Shown: positions 1 to 6,790 of the stretch, one piece after another | Numbering within the stretch: the first letter of the stretch is position 1 | Layout: each line of letters begins with the position of its first letter | Source: Thermomucor indicae-seudaticae | Taxonomy: Eukaryota; Mucoromycota; Mucoromycetes; Mucorales; Lichtheimiaceae | Reading direction: 5' to 3' | Length of the DNA stretch: 12,395 nt | Assembly (NCBI GenBank): GCA_000787465.1 | Contig: JSYX01000017.1 | Span: forward strand, 1 to 12,395 | Position numbers and translations under genes: made by a program | The notes under the pieces: model-generated | Seen by the model: the letters and a program-made list of their open reading frames with translations, nothing else | Database searches by the model: none | Told to the model about the DNA's origin: nothing

Positions 1-46
1 AAACAAGAGTCTCACAGTACTTACTGTCTCGCTCATCTTTCATCAT
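1..46 (-). CDS. Possible first exon of a minus-strand gene leaving the window on the left
   Basis: Read on the minus strand, tandem ATG codons at 41-46 open a frame (MMKDERD...). It is followed at 24-19 by the perfect 5' splice site GTAAGT, so the rest of the gene would lie outside the window. A 13-codon upstream ORF starts near 93 and ends just before the ATGs. There is a competing reading on the plus strand: the pyrimidine-rich stretch ending in CAG near position 55 looks like a 3' splice site, followed by an open frame to a TGA near 197. Neither reading shows a recognisable domain, so this is only a flag for whoever has the flanking sequence. Confidence 0.2.
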   Translation of the reverse strand, partial: MMKDERDSKYCETLV

Positions 47-476
47 CTACAACAGCAACAACAACCACAGCCAACACCACACAGACATTTTGCAACTTCT
101 GCAAGTCCTTTTTGTTTGTTTATGTATGTCTTGAACTTGAGCTTATTGAATCTAAAGGATCAATTAGCGCGAGACAATCAATTCCACAACTGAACTGAAA
201 GGGACTTCCTTCGGACAAAAAAAGCAGTTCTCTCGGACACAAAATCACGTGACTCTCCCTAAGGTCGCGTGACTCGGACACAAGTCGATATTAGGTCACG
301 TGACGAGGACACAAGTAGCCCCTAGGGTCTTCTTGCACAAGGTCATCAACCCGTCCGGTTTCACGTCGCCCTATTGAACAAGAACTATGCTAATCATGAA
401 TGAACCATGATTGAGGCGCTGCCATCGCCCGTCCAGACGATTACGCGGTGCCATTGATGAGCAGCTATAAGTGACT
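47..476. other. Gene-poor stretch before the first transposon
   Basis: No gene is supported here beyond the weak edge candidates. Short minus-strand frames are present but lack recognisable motifs. The only clear structure is the motif cluster at 211-318, described separately. Confidence 0.5.
211..318. repeat. Imperfect repeats of CACGTGAC and CGGACACAA
   Basis: CACGTGAC occurs at 246-253 and 297-304, with a one-base variant, CGCGTGAC, at 266-273. The 295-304 copy lies in the perfect palindrome GTCACGTGAC. CGGACACAA occurs near 234 and 275, a variant (GAGGACACAA) near 305, and a partial copy at 212. The two motifs alternate, so this is a degenerate short repeat array. CACGTG is the E-box bound by bHLH factors such as Cbf1 or Pho4 in fungi; any such use here is inference. 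Confidence 0.6.
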
Positions 477-1139
477 ACAGTCATCCCCGCTTTTTTCCGC
501 CGCGGATTTTCCTCGACCAAAGCAGAAAAAATAGAGAAACCAGGAAACTGGAATAACATTTAAGCTGCGTTCGCAATAAGTGGCACTTCCAGGATCTTCC
601 AGGTAAAAAGGCACTTCTGATATATTGCTGTTCTCTGCAGTAAAAAATCGATAGTAATAATGGGACCCATTGGAGAGTTCGCAAACTCCACTTTGGAAGC
701 AAAAAATGAGCGATATACAGAAGGTGGTGGTTCTGAAGACGTCGATGCGAACGAAGGCGTGCCAGATGCTGAGTCAGTGGAACCCGTACGGATGAGCGCA
801 TACGAAGAGCTTACCCATTTTGATGCTATCATAAGCATGCTCGAGGAAGCGCAACATGGGCGAACCAAGGACGAGCTGCGGAAGATCAGGCATGAGATAT
901 TTCGCAGCAGAAGAAATGAAACAATCGAACCTGACCGAATACTTTAGGAAAGTACGTTAAATAAAAAGCAGTGTATTTTTATTTGTTCACCCCTATTTTT
1001 TCCGGTCCATTTTTTCACGGAAAAATGAAAAAGGCGGTGAACTGAAAATTTTTGTAAGTTTTCCGTGGATTGATCTTCGAGAAAGCTGAAAAATGTGAGG
1101 GTGGAAAGAACCGAGGTTGAAAAAATCGGGGGATGACTG
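477..1139. mobile_element. Short pogo-like DNA transposon with TA target duplication
   Basis: The left end starts CAGTCATCCCC at 477 and the right end is its reverse complement, ending at 1139. Similarity between the two ends continues imperfectly for about 40 bp (T-runs, then CGG and TTCC blocks). Both ends are flanked by TA (475-476 and 1140-1141), the target duplication of the Tc1/mariner/pogo superfamily. At 663 bp the element is far too short for a complete transposase. It contains one open frame on the plus strand (660-947) that may be the transposase C-terminus. It is best read as a non-autonomous internal-deletion derivative. The pogo-like label rests on the general look of the ends and is inference; the inverted repeats and TA flanks are directly visible. 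Confidence 0.72.
660..947 (+). CDS. Small ORF inside the pogo-like element, possibly a transposase C-terminal remnant
   Basis: This 95-residue frame lies wholly within the inverted-repeat element. The first half is acidic and low in complexity (SEDVDANEGVPDAESVEP). The second half is predicted amphipathic helix (LTHFDAIISMLEEAQH, then DELRKIRHEIFRSRR). Pogo-type transposases often end in an acidic stretch plus helix after the DDE domain, which is why I suggest a C-terminal remnant. No catalytic residues are present. Just upstream, near 565-600, another frame reads AAFAISG, similar to a segment after the catalytic domain of pogo transposases, but stops separate it from this ORF. It may be non-functional. 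Confidence 0.4.
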   Translation: MGPIGEFANSTLEAKNERYTEGGGSEDVDANEGVPDAESVEPVRMSAYEELTHFDAIISMLEEAQHGRTKDELRKIRHEIFRSRRNETIEPDRIL

Positions 1140-1149
1140 TATATGCTGA

Positions 1150-1262
1150 CTTGACTCACGAGTCAGATGAGTGAGTCAACAATTTTATGAGTCATGAGTC
1201 AGTCAGCCCTCGACTCGACTCATTCACTAAATGAGTGAGTCGACTCAATGAGTCATGACTCG
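1150..1262. repeat. Dense TGAGTCA/TGACTCA block
   Basis: Five exact TGASTCA heptamers lie at 1152, 1172, 1188, 1195 and 1249, among about eleven GAGTC/GACTC pentamers in roughly 110 bp on both strands. The block begins about ten bases after the right end of the pogo-like element and stops about ten bases before the stop codon of the Fanzor fragment. TGASTCA is the binding site of Gcn4/AP-1-type bZIP factors. The block may equally be a degenerate satellite that formed at a break point. Confidence 0.7.
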
Positions 1263-1272
1263 TTGACGAATA

Positions 1273-1690
1273 CTAGTAACCGCATAGATCGTAGTATTCC
1301 TTTGTGCTTACACGACGGATTCGGTGTTCCGTTTCAGAACCTTTGTCGACAGCAACAAAAACATCCGTAACTCCGGGGTCCACGCCCCAAATGACAGCAT
1401 TATCCAGGTCATTCCGTAAATCGCTAGGTTGTAAAGGCCGTCCGGGTTTGGGACGACTCGGTTTTTTTAATATGAATTCCACATCAATTCCATCGGTCCT
1501 GATTGTGTTCCTAAGAGAAATTGAGTCCGATACACAAAAGGGATACGTACACTCCCCTCCAAAAAGTCTGCGTACACCTTGCCTGGACTCCGCCAAATCG
1601 ACCCTGAACCCATTTTTTTTGGCACTAATGCAACATGCCATAAAACGCATGATATGGACTTCGTGTTCACATGGAAAACAACAGAGACTC
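1273..1690 (-). pseudogene. Fanzor (eukaryotic TnpB-like) nuclease fragment truncated after RuvC-I
   Basis: Fanzor proteins are RNA-guided nucleases related to TnpB and Cas12, often carried by eukaryotic transposons. The frame of about 138 codons reads IRTDGIDVEFI followed by a Pro/Lys linker. It then has GVDPGVTDVFVAVD, the RuvC-I motif, whose catalytic Asp codon is at 1378-1380, and then STKEYYDLCGY. This order matches the middle of Fanzor1 proteins as I know them. A TAG stop follows directly. The rest of the nuclease (RuvC-II, zinc finger, RuvC-III) is absent in every frame because the TGASTCA block begins there. The frame is closed by a TAG at its upstream end, so the N-terminal domains are also missing. 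It lies on the same strand as the Tc1 remnant and 226 bp from it. It cannot be an active nuclease. Confidence 0.72.
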
Positions 1691-1693
1691 TAA

Positions 1694-1918
1694 AGTTTGT
1701 TATATAAGTTTCAAATTTTTAGAAACGTTCGTAAAAAGGGTGACTACGAAGCTCCAAAGCTTTGCATGGACCTCCACGTGACGTATAAACACAGCCATTG
1801 TCTACTGTAATTCGTCCCCAAGACACCAAAGCACCACAGGGGAGGGACTGAAAACATTCATAGTATATAGAGAAAGGCGTAATGTTTATTATATTTTTTT
1901 TTCAAAAAAGCAGAAAAG
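1694..1918. other. Spacer between the Fanzor and Tc1 fragments
   Basis: AT-rich and without a supported gene. It contains CACGTGACGT at 1775-1784, a third copy of the octamer seen at 246 and 297. It also holds a TA-flanked CTGTAATTCGTCCCC near 1804 that could be a worn transposon end. Confidence 0.4.
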
Positions 1919-2880
1919 CTAATACCGGGTGTATCCACCACGAGCTTTTACTACGGCTCGGCACCTCTGGGCCATGCTCTTGACCAGTTTCTCGCAAACG
2001 TCTGGTGTGATCTTACTCCATTCTTCATGCAGCGCCTTGCTCAACTGCTCCTTGCTCGATATCAGGTGCCTCTTCTTCGCCAGGCGCCGCTCGAGCTCGT
2101 CCCAGAGGTGCTCGATTGGGTTCAAGTCTGGACTTTGGGCTGGCCAGTATGCCATAGTGGGGATGCCCGTTTGAGCCTCCCACCCGTATGGCAACTGGCG
2201 CCATCTTCTTGAAAAACAAAATCGACACCATGGTTGCCCTGACGCCGATTTTCCAGCCACGGGCGAAGATTCTTGGCCAAGATGTTCACGTACCCGTCTT
2301 GATCCAGAGTGCCGTCAATTGAGACCAGAGGGCCCATACCACCGAACCAGAAACATCACCAGATCATCACGGGATCCTTGCCAAACTTGTGTGTTCCCTG
2401 TACGTGGCTCTCCAGGAAACGTTCATTAACCTTCCGCAAGACGCGCCCGCGACGGTCGTTAGCGCTGACGACGTATCTCGACTCGTCGGACCAGATGACC
2501 GACCTCCACTGCTCCTCGGTCCAGTTAACGTGTTCCTTAGCCCATTGAAACCGTCTGAGCTTCTGCTCCACAGTGAGGGCAAGCCTAAAAGCTGGGCTTC
2601 GGGAGGAGAACCCGAGCTCATGAACAGCTTACGGAAGCCCTTCAGGGAAACGCGCTTGACACTTGCACAGAACCTTGCGTGATGTACCCAAAGTGGGGTG
2701 AATGGAGCTTTCCGAATGCTCAGCTGGATCGCTCGCAGATCGCGCTTTGTGGAGACATAAGACCGCATGGTGGCGGCTGAGGTGATGGGCAGCATAGCAA
2801 ATGCGGCAAGACCACGGCTTGCCACTAGGCATCCATCCCAGGCGCCAACGAATACAGCGGCTGCGTTCGTGGCGAGACAT
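1919..2880 (-). pseudogene. Tc1/mariner-type transposase, broken by frameshifts and a stop
   Basis: This is a cut-and-paste DNA transposase of the Tc1 family with a DDE catalytic core. In order, the minus strand shows:
- an N-terminal helix-turn-helix region (VGAWDG near 2845, then STKRDLRAIQLSI);
- VIWSDES with the first Asp (codon 2485-2487);
- VFQEDGASCHTG with the second Asp (2203-2205);
- WPAQSPDLNPIEHLWDELER with the Glu (2111-2113);
- a C-terminus ending at the TAG at 1919.
The reading frame shifts near 2870, near 2615 and between 2205 and 2113, and an in-frame TGA lies at 2356-2358. The second Asp and the Glu are 92 nt apart, not a multiple of three, so an indel lies between them. All three catalytic codons survive, but no continuous protein can be made. 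The length (about 320 codons) is normal for the family, so this is a nearly full-length, recently decayed copy. Confidence 0.9.
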
Positions 2881-2911
2881 AGGAAGCCAGAGTATTGGAC
2901 AAGTCCCAGTG

Positions 2912-3515
2912 TGGGACGGGACGCTCGGAGGAAAACAGCATCCCCACCGTCGCGTTTAGCAGTATACGTTTCCAAGCGAAGCATGCTTCAGGGCTTTCGG
3001 ATCCACCAGTGCTCGAGGTTGTGGCAAGCGGGACCACATTCGTGTTGAAGTGAGTTGGCGGTACTGGCTTGATTGAACCCGCCGGAGGCGAGGAAGTAGC
3101 TGGTGGAGAAGAGCATCGGACGGAAGATGAGTGGTGCGGTAGAGGAACTTGGCTTGAAGAGTCGCGACGCGAATGGACACGGCTGTCAGTTTGTGGAGAT
3201 GGTGCATCACGGTGGTTGAAGTGTGAATTGAGGCGCCATAAATGGTGCAGAGACAATATGACTGAGCAACCTCAAGTACTTTAAATTGCTAGACGCTAAG
3301 CCGCTGGTCAGCCCGTATTCCATCTGGGGTTCTAACGAACTTCTGGTACAGCCGGAGCGCAAATTAGACGGAAAAACACAGTAAACCGACACAGCGAAAA
3401 AGAAAAAGAGGAAACGGGAAGTTCATTTAGAAACTGGGAAAAACGAGACAGCAGAGACAGAGGAAGATCTAGATATTACGAAGGAGTCGATTTTCAGAGC
3501 GCACCAAATCTTTTG
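2912..3515. other. Region between the Tc1 remnant and the PHD gene
   Basis: A 143-codon Ser/Pro-rich open frame lies on the minus strand (2825-3256). It overlaps the Tc1 N-terminus and shows no known motif. A shorter plus-strand frame at 3069-3284 mirrors it. I do not call either a gene. Positions 3290-3515 are purine-rich and probably hold the promoter and 5' UTR of the PHD gene. GTAAAC at 3381 and TTTTCAG ending at 3496 could bound a 5' UTR intron. Confidence 0.4.
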
Positions 3516-6039
3516 ATGAAAGAGAATTCATTATCTCGGTTATCCGACTCTGACTTATCCTCACAACTTTCTGATGCGTCCACGTTATCGTCTGATTCGG
3601 ATAGCCACGACATCTTGGATGGTCACAGCGATTCGAATGAGGAAGGTGCTCAGAACCATAGACGATTTTCGGATACAAAGCGGCATCACAAAAGCAGAAA
3701 GAAAACGGCCATGCCATCAAAGAAAACTGTCAAACACAAAATGGCATCAAAAAAGAAAACAAAAGAGAGACGAAGATCGCTTGCAGAAGCATCGAGTGTT
3801 GCCGAAGTTGATGATTCGCAGTACTGCATTTGTCGGCAGGGATACGATGGGAAAGAGTTCATGATTGCGTGCGACGGTTGCCAAGGTAAATTGCGAACAG
3901 CGGCGATGTTCGTGTAAGCGGGCTGACGCGCTGATCGCTATTAGAATGGTTTCATGGCCGGTGTGTGGGGATCAAACCCAAGTTTGTAACGGAACATTAC
4001 TTTTGCGACGCGTGCAAACGGAAAGCCGAGCTCAAGCAGGATCAGGCAGAGGCAGAGAGCAATCAGCGAAAGGGAACAAAGGGAAAAGGTGGGGGTTATA
4101 CACTTGTATATATTGATGATGAAGGGATAGTCAGACTTATAAACGGTTCAGGTCGAAGCAAAAAGGGAAAGCAGCAGACATCAGGACGACGGAAAAACAA
4201 GAAAACGACAGAGGAAACGTTAAAGCAATTACCAGCACCAGTCGTGGTAAAGGTTTCTCGGAACGAAGACGAAGATATCGACGATATATGCCCTGTTTGC
4301 GATACCGAATGTACCTGCGGATCTAGCGACACCAAGTTGCTAACAGCAAACGATGAGAATTCGACTGCGAATACAGTAGCCACGGATATATGGGAAGTCA
4401 CCAACACGTCCAACACAGTCGTCGAAAGACTCGGTCATGAGGAACCGAAACACGAAACGAAGAACTCCAAAGGTCGACGGAAAACAAAGAAGTCAAAGAA
4501 GAAGAAAGAGACAGGGCCTCAGAAACGCAAAGAATCGACAGATCGTGTGCGTAATAATATAGTTATCAAGATCAGCAATATTAATTCGGATAAAACAAGA
4601 GAGAATGGCATATCTCGGGCGGAAGACGATGAAGACCGCGACTCGGTTTATGCGGAGAGTAGGGCTGACTCCTACTGCTCAAGTGTTCATATTGATTCTG
4701 GTGATGACGAAGACATCGAAAAGGAAGAAGAACGGGCGATTATTGAGGAGCTGATGGACCATGAGGAGGACTTGACTGACTATGACGAAAGTGACGGCTA
4801 TGATAGTGTCGAAAAAGATGACCGAGATCAAGTGGAGGACTACTATTATATAGAGGACGATGACGAGGAAGTTGAAGAAGCAGAGGCTCACGGCATGCGT
4901 ATGATCAGCGGATGGATATCATCAGATGAAGAAGACGAGGACGAAGAGCTCGATATGTTCTCAGATTTAGACAACCACGGACAAGAAGACGACGTTACCA
5001 CGCACTTTGAGGACGGTAACGGTGCCTTGTTTGACAGTATAGCAGCGGCATTCCTACAGATACTGGCACCGCTGGCCCAAAATTCTGAAGTTGAGGTGCC
5101 TGCACATTCGACAGATATCGTAGGCAGTGAACTGGATCTGACTGGGCTTGACTTGGCTGCAATAACTGCTGGATTGAATGGTGATCAGACAGCAATGGAC
5201 AGGATACAATTTGATCGTCGGCCATCGCTTCCTAGCAGTGCCGTCACCGCTGCTCACAACCAAGCACCAGATGAATTGACATCCGAGGCTCTTAGTGCTC
5301 TATCTACCCTGACTTCGGAAGGATCTTTAACATTTCCATTATCTTTGAATACCAAAGAAGAAACATCAGAAATGGAGGTGTCAGGTGCATCAAATAGATC
5401 CATACCGGGTCTTGCACCGGCTGGCTTGTCCGCAGAAGACTTGAAATTCCACGAGCAGCTTCTGCAATTGGTAAAGACGTCTTCTGAGGTGTCTGTGTCG
5501 GCGAATGCCGCGGTGGACTTTAAGGGAAGTGAGCCGGGAACAGGTCCAAGCAAGAGAGTTGGTATTACACCAACTGGTTCTCGTCATATACTGCCAAAGC
5601 CCGTGTTTGAAGCGTCTGCTACGACCAGTTCCAGTAGCCTTGACCAGGATTCAAGCGAGAAACGGCGAGCGTCGGATGTGAGTAACCGGCAATAATCTGT
5701 TGTAGTACTTATCTATTTACGCATATTACCTAGATCATGTCAAAGGGAAAGAAGCGACGAGTGTCGATTGCAAAGGTTAGCAGCAACATGGGAGCGCAGG
5801 CACCAGAGGCCTCCGTATCATCTCCTTCATCCTCCGCCGAAAGCGAGCCTACACCGGTTTCGATGGACGATCTGCTCGATACATCCCAACTGTACACACG
5901 CTCCTCGTCTCGTTCACCTTCCCCAGATCCAGATGAATTAAATACCCGGTTTTCGCGCGACCTTTCTCGTTGGCAACGAGTACCCATTGGTGCATTTCGC
6001 CTAATGCGCTCCGAGAACAAGTCCTGGCTTCATCGTTGA
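3516..6039 (+). CDS. PHD-finger nuclear protein with acidic region, three exons
   Basis: Exons are 3516-3885, 3945-5677 and 5734-6039, encoding 802 residues. The introns are 59 nt (GTAAAT...TTAG) and 56 nt (GTGAGT...CTAG). Removing the first rebuilds a perfect C4HC3 PHD finger: Cys104, 106, 119, 122, His127, Cys130, 144, 147. Tyr103, Met116 and Trp125 sit where PHD fingers that read methylated H3K4 place their cage residues, so binding to that mark is a reasonable inference.

The N-terminus is Ser/Asp-rich, then Lys/Arg-rich. A second Cys cluster, CPVCDTECTC (Cys239, 242, 246, 248), follows, then basic blocks (KKSKKKK) and a very acidic stretch from about residue 340 to 470. Exon 3 adds a basic KGKKRR signal, an Arg/Ser/Pro stretch and a C-terminal SRWQRVPIGAF motif. 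The start is the first in-frame ATG; the frame stays open back to 3336. A chromatin or transcription regulator is likely. I cannot name an orthologue; the acidic region and tail recall fungal Ifh1/Crf1-like coregulators only loosely. Confidence 0.85.
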
Positions 6040-6248
6040 AACGTCTGCAGATCCTGATCGTCCTTTATTATTCATCCTTCTGGTAAATGTACTGCATATC
6101 GGTTCATGCATTTCTCTACCTCACCAACATGTACATGTCCCCTTTTTACCAAAAAGTTTCTTTATCGAAAAGTTTGCTGTTTTGGTTTTATTACAATCTG
6201 TAATCTTTTCTGTCGCATTGAATTGTATAATACATGTCAAGAAGGCCT
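6040..6248. other. Shared 3' region of convergent PHD and PET100 genes
   Basis: The 209 bp separate the two stop codons. The stretch is T-rich and has no supported gene. It should hold the 3' UTRs and poly(A) sites of both genes. An AATAAA on the minus strand at 6248-6253 overlaps the PET100 stop codon. Confidence 0.6.
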
Positions 6249-6641
6249 TTATTCATCCGACTTGTGCTGCAGTAGTTGTTGTTGTTCCTCTCGATATTTT
6301 CTCCATCTTTCCTCTCGCTGTGCTTTTAAGGTTGCTAGAGCATCCCGCACCTCTTCTGAGGTAGTTGGTGGTTTCTTTGTAGACATTCAGCCTCCAGTCT
6401 CCGAGAATCAAACAATTTCTACCTACATGCGTCTTTTCGTAATCTGGCCAAAACTTGATGTTCTTCACATGCTTGTCAAAGAAGTCAGGGCCACCAAAGT
6501 ATAGCATTACCCCTACAGGGAAAAAGACATAAACACCAAACTATAACATTTCAATAAATATATTTTTGCTTTCCTGGGAGACACTCGTAAATTCAACGAA
6601 CATTGCTGTACCTTTATGACTTCCAACTGCGGGCCACCCAT
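6249..6641 (-). CDS. PET100: Cytochrome c oxidase assembly protein PET100, three exons
   Basis: PET100 is a small mitochondrial inner-membrane chaperone that helps assemble subunits of respiratory complex IV. Exons on the minus strand are 6612-6641, 6427-6540 and 6249-6374, encoding 89 residues, normal for the family. The introns are 71 nt (GTACAG...TTATAG) and 52 nt (GTAGGT...CAAAG). The first exon is only ten codons (MGGPQLEVIK) and matches the conserved fungal N-terminus.

Exon 2 gives the single membrane segment (FGVYVFFPVGVMLYF, residues 11-25), then FWPDYEKTH. Exon 3 starts KPPTTSEEVRDAL and ends in a charged, probably coiled tail (EERWRKYREEQQQ). The pattern of membrane helix, then WPD, then PPTT, then a basic helix is the PET100 signature as I know it. 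The 3' splice site AAAG is slightly unusual but preserves frame and family match. The gene is divergent from SNU66 and convergent with the PHD gene. Confidence 0.9.
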
Positions 6642-6790
6642 TGTTTAGAAGTCGTTTATGCGGCCTGGTTTGCGAAAGCCACAAGGAAGGTAGCCGTGGT
6701 AAATCTTGTACTCCGACACGAGCGGGCGAATTTCTGCTTGCTCATTACTGGTTATCGAATCTCGTGTGTTCTTTTCCTTCAAATTTAACC
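6642..6790. promoter_or_regulatory. Bidirectional intergenic promoter of PET100 and SNU66
   Basis: Only 149 bp separate the two start codons, so both 5' UTRs and core promoters must fit here or overlap the genes. No clear TATA box is visible. The inverted pair ACACGAG and CTCGTGT lies near 6715 and 6762. The arrangement is seen; coregulation is inference. Confidence 0.6.

Noticed and set aside
1304..1693. 129-codon plus-strand ORF opposite the Fanzor fragment
   Set aside because: It is the antisense shadow of the RuvC-I-bearing frame and has no motif of its own.
1803..2911. Possible terminal inverted repeats of the Tc1 element (ACTGTAATTCGTCCCC near 1804 and a similar reverse sequence near 2894-2911)
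   Set aside because: The match is patchy and the right copy lacks a flanking TA, so I do not define element borders from it.
2825..3256. 143-codon minus-strand ORF
   Set aside because: It overlaps the Tc1 N-terminus in another frame, is Ser/Pro-rich without a motif, and is mirrored by an open plus-strand frame. This is more likely base composition than a gene.
5737..6039. Separate 100-codon gene starting at 5737
   Set aside because: The GTGAGT donor at 5678 and the CTAG acceptor at 5733 join it in frame to the PHD gene, and it lies only 41 bp after the unspliced stop.
6253..6507. 84-codon minus-strand ORF
   Set aside because: It begins inside PET100 exon 2 and reads through the second intron into the wrong frame; the spliced model explains the sequence better.
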